54,205 nucleotides of DNA from Thermopetrobacter sp964430935. Its GTDB lineage: Bacteria > Pseudomonadota > Alphaproteobacteria > Rhizobiales > Aestuariivirgaceae. Below, in pieces: positions 26,471-34,355 of the stretch. The stretch is taken from positions 1 through 54,205 of the forward strand of contig CAYSHK010000064.1 of NCBI GenBank assembly GCA_964430935.1. The letters run 5' to 3'. The notes under the pieces are model-generated. The model had not been told where the DNA came from. It searched no databases and worked only from the letters and a program-made list of their open reading frames with translations. The position numbers and the translations under genes are program-made. Positions within the stretch are counted from its first letter, which is position 1, and each line of letters begins with the position of its first letter.

Positions 26471-26878
26471 CGCCTTCCTGGATACGCCCCCCGACCGAAC
26501 ACCATCCACACGGGTGTTGCAGAAGAGTCACAGCCGCGGGGATATATTCAACAACCGACAAGTGAAAGATTGAAAGCACCACCACCGCGTGCAATAGTTT
26601 CCGCGGTTAACGTGCTGTTCCTTCTCGACCCGTTGCATATCCCGTTACGTTAACCAAACGTTCACCATACTGACGAAACTGCGGCATTCGTCCGGCCGCG
26701 GTATGGCGGTGCATATAGTTTACCAATTCCGCCATAAATCCAACACGCTCCTTCACAGCAATTCCCCTTGTCCGAACGGGTTTCGTCAGGCTGCCGACAC
26801 AGCCGTTTACCATATTCCTTCACGTCTTGCGGGGCTGGCGGACACACTTTGCAACGGGACGAGAGGGAACGAACAACC
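26471..26878. other. 408-bp intergenic leader of the outer-membrane protein gene
   Basis: No credible CDS. The middle part (about 26570-26760) is lower in GC than its surroundings. It contains an exact 9-bp inverted repeat, GGTTAACGT (26605-26613) and ACGTTAACC (26647-26655), 33 bp apart, each with a GTTAAC core. This may be an operator pair or a leader stem for the Omp25-like gene at 26879. No clear -35/-10 pair was assigned. Confidence 0.5.
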
Positions 26879-27676
26879 ATGTCTATCAGCACCATTCTGG
26901 CGTGCATTGCATCTCTTGCGCAGTTCCAGGCATGCGATACGGCCACGGGAGCGGCCATCGAAAAGGCGAACCCGGCCACGGTGGCATCCACCACCACGGG
27001 CAAGGGCAGTCGTCTGGACAGCAATCTGCGCGGAACCATCGTGGCGACACCTGTACGGGGTACTCCGGAACCGACCTATGCGGATGTCGCCAGGAACTGG
27101 AGCGGCTTCTATCTCGGAGGATCCCTGGGCTACGGATTCGGTGAGAGCCGGCAACAGCTGGACCGTGGCGACAACCACGGATACGACGAGGTTTCGCCCG
27201 ACGGTTTCGCGGGATCGGTGACCGCGGGTTACAATTTCGTCTTCGGCTCCGGAATCGTCGCCGGCATCGAAGCGGATGTCGGAATCATGAACCTGTCGGA
27301 CGACGACAAGGCCGTGTTCGACGCCCACGGCTGGAAATCCCAGTTCGGCCCCCTGTGGGGCACGGTGCGCGGCCGTGTCGGCTATCTCTTCGGAGATTCC
27401 ATGCTGCTGTACGGCACCGCCGGTCTGGCGTTCATGGATACCGACAACTGGACCGTCGGCAACAACTGGAACGAATCCTCGTGGGATGGTTCGATGCGCA
27501 CCGGCTGGGTGGTCGGCGCAGGTGTCGAATACGCCCTGACGGACGCCTGGTCCGCGAAGGCGGAATATCTCTACATGGACTTCGGCAAGCACCACGGATA
27601 CACGGAAGATGCCGACCCCTACTGGTACGACGACAGCGTCAGCATCGTCCGGGTCGGTGTGAACTACCGCTTCTGA
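26879..27676 (+). CDS. Omp25-like outer-membrane beta-barrel protein
   Basis: Predicted 265-residue protein whose last 190 residues form an OmpA/Omp25-type eight-stranded barrel: NWSGFYLGGSLGYGFG, GFAGSVTAGYNFVFGSGIVAGIEADVG, GTVRGRVGYLF-x-LYGTAGLAF, GWVVGAGVEYALTDAWSAKAEYLYMDFG, and a C-terminal strand ending in Phe (VRVGVNYRF), the BAM recognition signature. The N-terminus is odd: MSISTILACIASLAQFQA is hydrophobic but lacks the usual Lys/Arg, and 45 low-complexity residues precede the barrel. ATG 26879 follows GAGAGGGA. Confidence 0.85.
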   Translation: MSISTILACIASLAQFQACDTATGAAIEKANPATVASTTTGKGSRLDSNLRGTIVATPVRGTPEPTYADVARNWSGFYLGGSLGYGFGESRQQLDRGDNHGYDEVSPDGFAGSVTAGYNFVFGSGIVAGIEADVGIMNLSDDDKAVFDAHGWKSQFGPLWGTVRGRVGYLFGDSMLLYGTAGLAFMDTDNWTVGNNWNESSWDGSMRTGWVVGAGVEYALTDAWSAKAEYLYMDFGKHHGYTEDADPYWYDDSVSIVRVGVNYRF

Positions 27677-27864
27677 GCGACGGGACGAGAGGGCGACCCG
27701 CATCCGTCGGTCTGGTCGCGTGGGCCGGCCGGCGGAGGCGGGCAGCCCCCGGCGGGCGCGTCCGGCATGCGCCGCCACCATGTATTGCATGCATCACGAC
27801 GGGAAACGGACGTTTTCCACATATCCGGGGTTGTTCGTCAAAGTTTCAGCAATCTCCGGTGGAA

Positions 27865-27901
27865 GCATGCCTCCCACTCCCCTTCCGGGGAGGCGGCATG
27901 C
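27865..27901. repeat. Two-part hairpin with GCATGCC arms
   Basis: Outer arms GCATGCC (27865-27871) and GGCATGC (27895-27901) pair perfectly. An inner stem CTCCCC/GGGGAG closes on a TTCC loop, with an asymmetric internal loop between. Stable in either strand; no T-tract follows. Confidence 0.55.
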
Positions 27902-28042
27902 TCCGTTCGGCAGAAAAGCGCGGGCCGTTCCGATCCCGTCCCGGCCGGCGGGATCGCCGGGAACGTCCGCACCGGTCCGGATCCGGGCCGGCCGTTTCTG
28001 TCAGTGGTATGGAGTACATGGGTACGGGGTTTGCCGACGAGC

Positions 28043-28094
28043 ATGCACAGAGGCCATGCGGATCCGGGCCAGGATCCGCATGGCCTTCGTGCAT
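28043..28094. repeat. 52-nt near-perfect hairpin, possible convergent terminator
   Basis: Inner arms GGCCATGCGGATCC and GGATCCGCATGGCC pair over 14 bp with a 6-nt loop. Outer arms ATGCAC and GTGCAT extend it after a 3-bp interval holding one mismatch and one G-U pair, giving about 23 bp in all. It lies 73 bp past the 3' end of tadA, in the space shared with the Omp gene. Without a T-tract it is an atypical intrinsic terminator. Confidence 0.6.
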
Positions 28095-28167
28095 TCCCGC
28101 CGCGACGTGAGAAGGCGACCGCCGCCCGGACGGACTCGGTGGGAAACGCGGATCCGATAAGGTGCGG

Positions 28168-28620
28168 TCAGCGCCGCCGCGCGAAGAAATCCCTCAGCAG
28201 ATCCGCCGCCCGACGCGCACCCAGGCCATCGTAGATTTCCGGGACGTGATGGCAGGTGGGCTGTGCGAAAAAACGGGGGCCGTGATGGACGGCACCCATC
28301 TTCGGATCATCCGCCGCGAAATAGAGTCGGCGTATGCGTGCGAACGAAATGACGGCGGCGCACATGGCGCACGGCTCCAGCGTCACGTACAGGTCGCACC
28401 CGGGCAGGCGTTCACTGCCCGTCCGGCGGCAGGCCTCGCGGATGGCGAGCATCTCCGCATGGGCGGAAGGGTCCTTCAGCTCCAGCGTGCGGTTTCCAGC
28501 ACGGGCGAGCATGTCGCCACCCGCATCCACGACGACCGCTCCGACGGGCACTTCGCCGCGCGCCGCCGCCGCCTCCGCCTCCTGAAGGGCGATCTCCATG
28601 GCCTCGGGAAGCAGTTTCAT
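28168..28620 (-). CDS. tadA: tRNA-specific adenosine deaminase
   Basis: Zn-dependent enzyme that converts A34 to inosine in tRNA-Arg(ACG). The 150-residue protein shows the deaminase zinc site: HAE (H54, catalytic E56) within DPSAHAEMLAIREA, and PCAMC (C84, C87) within LYVTLEPCAMCAAVISFARI. VPVGAVVV near residue 24 and the DPKMGAVHHG segment are also typical. ATG at 28620. It is divergent from the RluB-type gene; the 48-bp gap must hold promoters for both. Confidence 0.96.
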   Translation of the reverse strand: MKLLPEAMEIALQEAEAAAARGEVPVGAVVVDAGGDMLARAGNRTLELKDPSAHAEMLAIREACRRTGSERLPGCDLYVTLEPCAMCAAVISFARIRRLYFAADDPKMGAVHHGPRFFAQPTCHHVPEIYDGLGARRAADLLRDFFARRR

Positions 28621-28668
28621 GTCCCCGCCCTGTTGTGCATTGCCTGTCGATGGCCTACCTCATTGAGC

Positions 28669-29421
28669 ATGACCGAAACAATGAAAAAAGGCGAGCGGCT
28701 CGCACGCCGCATCGCACGCGCCGGCATCTGCTCCCGGCGCGAGGCGGAGCGCCTGATCGCCGACGGCCGCGTCATGGTCAACGGCCGGGTCGTGGACTCG
28801 CCCGCATGCAACGTGACGGCGGAAGACGAGGTGCTGCTGGACGGCGAGCCCCTGCCCTCTCCGGAGCCCGTGCGTCTGTGGCGCTACCACAAGCCCACCG
28901 GTCTGATCGTAAGCAATCACGACGAGAAAGGGCGGCCGACCATCTTCGACCGCCTCCCGCCGGAGCTGGGGCGCGTCGTCACGGTCGGGCGGCTGGACAT
29001 GAATTCCGAGGGACTCCTGCTCCTGACCAACGACGGACGTCTCGCACGCGAGCTGGAACTGCCCTCCCGGGGCTGGACACGGCGCTACCGCGTGCGCGCC
29101 TACGGACGCGTGAACCCCGGAGCGCTGGAGAAACTGAAGGAGGGCGTGACCATCGACGGCGTGCGCTACGGCTCCATCGACGCCCGGATCGACCGCATCC
29201 AGGGGGCCAACACCTGGATGACATTCGCCCTGCGGGAGGGCAAAAACCGCGAGATCCGCCGCATCTGCGAGCATCTGGGACTGAAGGTGAACCGTCTGCT
29301 GCGCGTTTCCTACGGTCCCTTCCAGCTCGGCGACCTGAAACGCGGCACCGTGGAGGAGGTTCCGCGAAAGGTGCTGAAGGAACAGCTCGGCAGGCTGTTC
29401 GGGCAACTGGAGAACGACTGA
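28669..29421 (+). CDS. rluB: Ribosomal large subunit pseudouridine synthase (RluB/RsuA family)
   Basis: Isomerises a specific uridine in rRNA. The 250-residue protein has an N-terminal S4 RNA-binding domain (GERLARRIARAGICSRREAERLI, residues 8-60) and an RsuA-type catalytic domain with HKPTGLIVSNHD, catalytic D110 in VGRLDMNSEGLLLLTNDG, and EGKNREIRRICEHLGLKVNRLLRVSYGPF. RluB is favoured by the S4 domain and the GPFQLGDLKRG end; RluE/RluF remain possible. A start at the internal ATG 28681 (MKKGERL) cannot be excluded. rsmD follows after 13 bp. Confidence 0.9.
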   Translation: MTETMKKGERLARRIARAGICSRREAERLIADGRVMVNGRVVDSPACNVTAEDEVLLDGEPLPSPEPVRLWRYHKPTGLIVSNHDEKGRPTIFDRLPPELGRVVTVGRLDMNSEGLLLLTNDGRLARELELPSRGWTRRYRVRAYGRVNPGALEKLKEGVTIDGVRYGSIDARIDRIQGANTWMTFALREGKNREIRRICEHLGLKVNRLLRVSYGPFQLGDLKRGTVEEVPRKVLKEQLGRLFGQLEND

Positions 29422-29434
29422 GGGAACACCGGAC

Positions 29435-30019
29435 ATGCGCATCGTCGGAGGCCGTTTCCGGGGACATGGAATATCCGCTCCCGAAGGGCGCTCCACGCGC
29501 CCGACCACGGACCGGGTGCGCGAGGCCGTCTTCAACATCCTGGAACACGCGGACTTCGCGCCTCCCCTGGCCGGCGCCCGCGTGCTCGACGCCTTCGCGG
29601 GATCCGGGGCGCTCGGGCTGGAGGCCGCATCGCGCGGCGCACGGTTCGTCCTCTTCGTGGACACGGATGCCAGGGCGCGCGGCGTCATCCGGGCCAACGT
29701 GGAGGCGCTGGGGCTCTCCGGCATCACGAAGATATGGCGTCGCGACGCGACGCGCATGGGACGCTGCGCCCCGATGAAACCGTTCGACGTGGTGTTTCTC
29801 GATCCCCCCTACGGGCGCGGCATGGGCACCGCCGCTCTGAGGGCGCTGGCCGAAGGCGGCTGGATGGAGGACGGGGCGCTGGCCGTCGTGGAGGAGGAAG
29901 CGCACAGCCCCCTGGAAGTTCCCGACGGTTTCGAGCTGGCGGACCGTCGCCGCTACGGCGACACGGCCGTGCATTTCCTGCTGCATCGCGGACGGGAAGC
30001 CGATGCCGGCAACGAATGA
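29435..30019 (+). CDS. rsmD: 16S rRNA (guanine(966)-N2)-methyltransferase
   Basis: SAM-dependent methyltransferase acting on G966 of 16S rRNA. The 194-residue protein opens with the family signature MRIVGGRFRGHGI, followed by RPTTDRVREAVFNIL, the SAM-binding LDAFAGSGALGLEAASRGA (about 51-69) and the catalytic DPPYG (123-127). It is probably co-transcribed with the upstream pseudouridine synthase, so both genes modify rRNA. Confidence 0.95.
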   Translation: MRIVGGRFRGHGISAPEGRSTRPTTDRVREAVFNILEHADFAPPLAGARVLDAFAGSGALGLEAASRGARFVLFVDTDARARGVIRANVEALGLSGITKIWRRDATRMGRCAPMKPFDVVFLDPPYGRGMGTAALRALAEGGWMEDGALAVVEEEAHSPLEVPDGFELADRRRYGDTAVHFLLHRGREADAGNE

Positions 30020-30037
30020 TCCGGCGTCCGCGCATAT

Positions 30038-30856
30038 TCATGCCGGCAGGACGATCTCCAGACCATCATAGGCCGGCTCCACCCCTTCCGGCAGCGTCTC
30101 GCACAGCGTCCGGTAGTCCATCAGGACGTGGAGATTGGTCAGGATGGCCCGTTTCGGCTTCAGCCGCTCCACCCATTCGAGCGTCTGCTCGAGGATGAAA
30201 TGGGTGGGATGCGGTTTCGGACCGGGCCGCAGGGCGTCGATGATCCACACGTCCAGTCCCTCCAGATGGGGAATCGTGCTCTCCGGGATGCCGTTGAGAT
30301 CGGGCATGTAGGCCAACCCGCCGATGACGAAGCCGAAGGAATGGAAATGCCCGTGTTCCAGATCCACCGGAAGGGCCGTGATCTCCCCTCCCGCCCCGGA
30401 AACGGTCACCGGCCGGTACTCCTCGATGCGGTGCAGATCGAGAATGGGCGGATAGGCGGAACCGGGAGGCGTGTAGAAGCAGTAGCCGAAACGGTTCACC
30501 AGAATGTTGGCGGTACGGTCGTTGGCGTATACGGGAACCCGCTCCATCCCGCGGTTGAAATAGACGCCGCGCAGATCGTCTATGCCGTGGATGTGGTCGG
30601 CGTGCTCGTGCGTGTAGAGCACGGCATCGACGACGCCGACGCCGGCGGAAAGAAGCTGCTCACGCAGATCCGGCGACGTGTCGATGAGAACCCTCGTCTC
30701 GGCGTCCTCCGCCTCTCCGCGCCGCACCAGAAGCGAACACCGCCGCCGCCGGTTGCGCGGCTCGCCGGGATCGCACGTACCCCAGTCGCCCCCGATGCGC
30801 GGCACGCCGCCGGAGGACGAACAGCCGAGTATGGTGAAGCGCAGCTCCCCGCCCAT
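30038..30856 (-). CDS. Metallo-beta-lactamase-fold hydrolase (PhnP-like)
   Basis: A 272-residue member of the MBL superfamily close to PhnP/RNase Z-type phosphodiesterases. The zinc site THEHADHIHGIDD (HxHxDH) is clear; further ligands are likely in LEHGHFHSFGF, MPDLNGIP and the late TNLHVLMDY. The N-terminus FTILGCSSSGGVPRIGGDWGTCD and RRCSLLVRR match proteins found next to tatD in alphaproteobacteria. ATG overlaps the tatD stop by one base. Substrate unknown; cyclic or nucleotide phosphodiesters are plausible. Confidence 0.9.
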   Translation of the reverse strand: MGGELRFTILGCSSSGGVPRIGGDWGTCDPGEPRNRRRRCSLLVRRGEAEDAETRVLIDTSPDLREQLLSAGVGVVDAVLYTHEHADHIHGIDDLRGVYFNRGMERVPVYANDRTANILVNRFGYCFYTPPGSAYPPILDLHRIEEYRPVTVSGAGGEITALPVDLEHGHFHSFGFVIGGLAYMPDLNGIPESTIPHLEGLDVWIIDALRPGPKPHPTHFILEQTLEWVERLKPKRAILTNLHVLMDYRTLCETLPEGVEPAYDGLEIVLPA

Positions 30857-31671
30857 CAGGCCGCCTCGCTCACGTCGGAAGGTCTGCGGGCCTTGCCGAA
30901 CAGGCGGAAGAAGTTCGCGGAGGTGATGCGCGCCGCCTCCTCCACGGACAGCCCGCGCACCTCGGCGAGACGGGCGAGCGTGACCGCCGTGTGGGCGGGC
31001 TCGCAGGGCTTGCCCCGGTATGGTTCGGGCGCCAGGAACGGGGCGTCGGTCTCCACGAGCAGCCGGTCCTCGGGCACGAGCCGCGCGGCCTCGCGCACCG
31101 CATCGGACTTGCGGAAGGTCAGAATGCCGGAGAAGGAGACGTAGCCGCCCAGGCGCACAGCCTCCTCGGCCAGCCATGGAGCGGAGGAGAAGCAGTGCAT
31201 CAGGAAGGGGAACGCACCCTTCTCCGTTTCCTCCCGGAGGATGCGGGCGGTGTCCTCCTCCGCCTCGCGCGAGTGGATGACCAGCGGCAGCCCCGTGCGA
31301 CGGCTCGCCTCGATGTGCCGTCGAAACACATCCTGCTGCACCTCCCGCGGACTGCGGTCGTAGAAATAGTCGAGCCCCGCCTCCCCGATGGCGACCACCT
31401 TGGGATGCTCCGCCAGCGCCACCAGCCGGTCCGCGGTCACTTCGCCGGCCTCCTCCGCCGCGTGGTGGGGGTGGGTGCCGACGGAAGCCCAGACGTTTTC
31501 GTGGGCTTCCGCGGTGGCGAGAACGTCGGGGAAGGTCTCCAGCTTCGTGGAGATGGTCACCATGGTGCGCACCCCGGCGGCCGCCGCCCGCTCGAGAACG
31601 GCCCCGATGTCCCTGTGCAGGGTGCCGTAGGTCAGATGGCAGTGGGAATCGACGATCAGCGGTGCGTTCAT
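30856..31671 (-). CDS. tatD: TatD-family metal-dependent deoxyribonuclease
   Basis: TIM-barrel metal-dependent hydrolase of 271 residues. Metal ligands are visible in VDSHCHL (HxH), GEAGLDYFYDRSP, LPLVIHSREAEEDT, HCFSS, and LLVETDAPFLAPEPYRGKPCEP. The family acts on DNA and is implicated in DNA repair and quality control. ATG at 31671 overlaps the metG stop by 4 bp, and its own stop overlaps the MBL gene by 1 bp, so metG-tatD-MBL forms a coupled operon. Confidence 0.95.
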   Translation of the reverse strand: MNAPLIVDSHCHLTYGTLHRDIGAVLERAAAAGVRTMVTISTKLETFPDVLATAEAHENVWASVGTHPHHAAEEAGEVTADRLVALAEHPKVVAIGEAGLDYFYDRSPREVQQDVFRRHIEASRRTGLPLVIHSREAEEDTARILREETEKGAFPFLMHCFSSAPWLAEEAVRLGGYVSFSGILTFRKSDAVREAARLVPEDRLLVETDAPFLAPEPYRGKPCEPAHTAVTLARLAEVRGLSVEEAARITSANFFRLFGKARRPSDVSEAA

Positions 31672-33221
31672 GCGCTCTGCCCTTCCTCCTTCTCGACATA
31701 GCGCGGGAAGACCGGCTTCGGTTTTCCGATCTCGCGACCGGGCGGAAGGCGGCCCGCCACGCCCAGCGCGGAGAAGTCGCGCTCGTCCTCTCCGGCGGCC
31801 ACCAGATCGAGCAGGCGCGCGCCGGATCCGGGCATGTAGGGCTGCACGAGGATACCGAACTGGCGCACCGCCTCGGCGGTGACGTAGAGCACAGTCTTCA
31901 TGCGCTCCGGATCGGTCTTCTTCAAGGCCCAGGGCTCCTGCGATGCGAAATAGCGGTTGGCCTCCGCGACGACGCGGAAGATCGCCTCCAGCGCCCTGTG
32001 CAGCGCCTGCACCTCGTGATGCGGACGGATTTCCTCCAGCAGGCCGTCCACCGCATCGAGCAGCGCCCGGTCCTCGTCGGTGAAGTCCCCGGGCCGCGGG
32101 ATGCATCCCTCGCAGTTCTTGTGGATCATCGAAAGCGAGCGCTGCGCCAGATTGCCCAGATCGTTCGCCAGGTCGGCGTTGATCCGGTTGACGATGGCCT
32201 CGTGCGAATAGTTGCCGTCCTGCCCGAAGGGCACCTCGCGGAGGAAGAAGTAGCGGACCTGGTCCACGCCGTACTCCTCGATCAGATCGAAGGGGCTGAC
32301 CACGTTGCCCACCGACTTGGACATCTTCTGGCCCTTGTTGAACAGGAAGCCGTGGCCGTACACCCGTTTCGGCAGCGGCACGCCGGCGGACATGAGGAAG
32401 GCCGGCCAGTAGACGGCGTGGAAACGGATGATGTCCTTGCCGATCACATGCACGTCCGCCGGCCAGTACTTCATGCGCGGGGCGTCCTCGTCCGGGAAAC
32501 CGCAGGCGGAGAGATAGTTGGTGAGCGCATCCACCCAGACGTACATCACGTGGCCGGGCGCATCGGGAACGGGCACGCCCCAGTCGAAGGTCGTGCGGGA
32601 GACGGAGAGATCCTGAAGACCGGACTTCACGAACGAGATCACCTCGTTGCGCCGCTCGGGCGGACCGATGAATTCCGGATTCGCCTCGTAGTGCTCCAGA
32701 AGGCGGTCCTGATATGCGGAAAGGCGGAAGAAATAGCTCTCCTCCTCCATCCACTCCACAGGCGTGCCCGTGGGCGCGTACTTCCGCCCGTCCTTCTCGG
32801 TCAGCTCGTCCTCCGCGTAGTAGGCCTCGTCGCGCACCGAGTACCACCCCGCGTACTTTCCGAGATAGATGTCGCCGTTGGCCGCCATGCGCCGCCACAG
32901 CTCCCGGACGGACCGGTAGTGCCGTTCCTCCGTGGTGCGGATGAAATCGTCGTTCGAGCAGTCGAGCGCGCGCACCATCTCCATGAACTTCGGCGCCATC
33001 ATGTCCACGAACTCGCGCGGACTCATGCCCATCTTCGCCGCCGTCTGCTGGATCTTCTGCCCGTGTTCGTCCGTGCCGGTCAGAAAGAAGGTGTCGTAGC
33101 CGTCCAGCCTCTTGAAACGGGCCAGCGCGTCCGTTGCCAGCGCCTCGTAGGCATGGCCGATGTGCGGATCCCCGTTCGGATAGGAGATGGCTGTGGTGAT
33201 GTAGAACTTGCCCTTGCTCAT
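31668..33221 (-). CDS. metG: Methionyl-tRNA synthetase
   Basis: Class I synthetase charging tRNA-Met. The 517-residue protein has TTAISYPNGDPHIGHAYEAL (HIGH motif), a TGTDEHGQKIQQ segment, and KMSKS within NKGQKMSKSVGNV. The zinc-knuckle Cys residues of the MetG1 class are absent, and there is no C-terminal dimerisation extension, consistent with the short MetG2-type enzymes common in alphaproteobacteria. ATG at 33221. First gene of the metG-tatD-MBL operon. Confidence 0.97.
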   Translation of the reverse strand: MSKGKFYITTAISYPNGDPHIGHAYEALATDALARFKRLDGYDTFFLTGTDEHGQKIQQTAAKMGMSPREFVDMMAPKFMEMVRALDCSNDDFIRTTEERHYRSVRELWRRMAANGDIYLGKYAGWYSVRDEAYYAEDELTEKDGRKYAPTGTPVEWMEEESYFFRLSAYQDRLLEHYEANPEFIGPPERRNEVISFVKSGLQDLSVSRTTFDWGVPVPDAPGHVMYVWVDALTNYLSACGFPDEDAPRMKYWPADVHVIGKDIIRFHAVYWPAFLMSAGVPLPKRVYGHGFLFNKGQKMSKSVGNVVSPFDLIEEYGVDQVRYFFLREVPFGQDGNYSHEAIVNRINADLANDLGNLAQRSLSMIHKNCEGCIPRPGDFTDEDRALLDAVDGLLEEIRPHHEVQALHRALEAIFRVVAEANRYFASQEPWALKKTDPERMKTVLYVTAEAVRQFGILVQPYMPGSGARLLDLVAAGEDERDFSALGVAGRLPPGREIGKPKPVFPRYVEKEEGQSA

Positions 33222-33365
33222 GGCGGCGCGCTCCGTTTGGACAACCGTCGTTACAGGGTTGTGTTTTTGGCCCGCCGGAGGAGGCTTTTCAAGTGATTTC
33301 GACCGTGCGCCGCCTTCCGTGGGCGGGACGGCGGAGGCCGGCGGTGCATGCGCGGCGCAAGGCGC

Positions 33366-34340
33366 TCAGACCACGCCATTGAGCAGGTTGCCCGATTCGT
33401 CGACGCGCCGGCGGGCGCGGCTCCAGCGGACGGTTCCCGTCTTCGCGCGCATCGCCACCGAATGGGTCGAGACGTATCCACGCCGCACGCGGACGCCGCG
33501 CAGCATGGAACCGTCGGTGACTCCCGTGGCTGCGAAGATCACGTCTCCGCGCACCATGTCGGACAGCGTGAACTTGCGTTGGGGGTCCTCGATACCGGCT
33601 TCGGCGATGGCTTTCGCGTCCTCGCGCGAACGCACCACCAGCCGCGTCTGCATCTGGCCGCCTATGCAGGCCAGCGCGGCCGCCGCGAGAACGCCCTCCG
33701 GCGCGCCGCCCGAACCCATGTAGATGTCTATGCCCGTCTCGTCCGGATCGGTGACGTGAATGATGCCGGCGATGTCGCCGTCGGTGATGAGGCGGATGGC
33801 CGCACCGGCTTCGCGCACCTCGTCGATCAGCCGCATGTGTCGCGGCCTGTCCAGAATGCAGACGGTGATGTCGCCGACCGGAACGCCCTTCGCATCCGCC
33901 AGCCGCTTCAGATTCTCCGCCGGCGGCAGGTCCAGGTCCACGAGATCCTCGGGATAGTCGCCGCCGATGGCGATCTTGTCCATGTAGCAGCGCGGCGCGC
34001 GCATGAGCGTGCCGCGTTCGGCCACCGCGCAGACGGAAAGGGCGTCGGAAAGATCCTTGGCGGTCAGCGTCACACCCTCGAGCGGCGCCGTGGCGATGTC
34101 CACCTCCATGCCGCCCGCGCCCAGACGTTCCCCGAGCCAGAGATGGTCCGCCGCCACCTTCTCGCCTTCACCGACCACCACCTCGCCGGCGATGTCCAGC
34201 TTGTCGAGAGCCGCGTGCATGACGGACACCGCCGCCATGTGCGCGCCGCGTTCGTCCCCGCGCCCCCGCCACTTGGCCGCTTCGATGGCGGCGGCCTCGG
34301 TGACCCTCGCAACCTCGATGGTCAGGGTGCGGTTGAGCAT
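33366..34340 (-). CDS. glpX: Fructose-1,6-bisphosphatase class II
   Basis: Gluconeogenic phosphatase of the GlpX family, 324 residues. Family segments include VVVGEGEKVAADHLWLGERLG, VDIATAPLEGVTL, APRCYMDKIAIG, LITDGDIAGII, GIDIYMGSGGAPEGVLAAAALACIGGQMQ and FAATGVTDGSMLRGV. It lies 15 bp downstream of hom, and alaC-hom-glpX run in one direction as a likely operon, a frequent alphaproteobacterial arrangement. A class I FBPase cannot be excluded elsewhere in the genome. Confidence 0.96.
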   Translation of the reverse strand: MLNRTLTIEVARVTEAAAIEAAKWRGRGDERGAHMAAVSVMHAALDKLDIAGEVVVGEGEKVAADHLWLGERLGAGGMEVDIATAPLEGVTLTAKDLSDALSVCAVAERGTLMRAPRCYMDKIAIGGDYPEDLVDLDLPPAENLKRLADAKGVPVGDITVCILDRPRHMRLIDEVREAGAAIRLITDGDIAGIIHVTDPDETGIDIYMGSGGAPEGVLAAAALACIGGQMQTRLVVRSREDAKAIAEAGIEDPQRKFTLSDMVRGDVIFAATGVTDGSMLRGVRVRRGYVSTHSVAMRAKTGTVRWSRARRRVDESGNLLNGVV

Positions 34341-34355
34341 GGCGAAGGCTCCCGT

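Larger units (their letters stand above)
27677..28167. other. 491-bp non-coding region rich in palindromes
   Basis: Lies between the outer-membrane protein gene (plus) and tadA (minus, convergent). No ORF here has coding character or a start signal. It holds two large hairpins (27865-27901 and 28043-28094) and five occurrences of GCATG-type sequence, including GCATGC near 27785, 27865, 27895 and 28041. It may be a terminator region or remnant palindromic repeats. Confidence 0.6.

Noticed and set aside
30038..31699. 553-residue minus-strand ORF extending the MBL hydrolase
   Set aside because: The extension is an out-of-frame reading of tatD; the TGATG overlap at 30856 defines the start.
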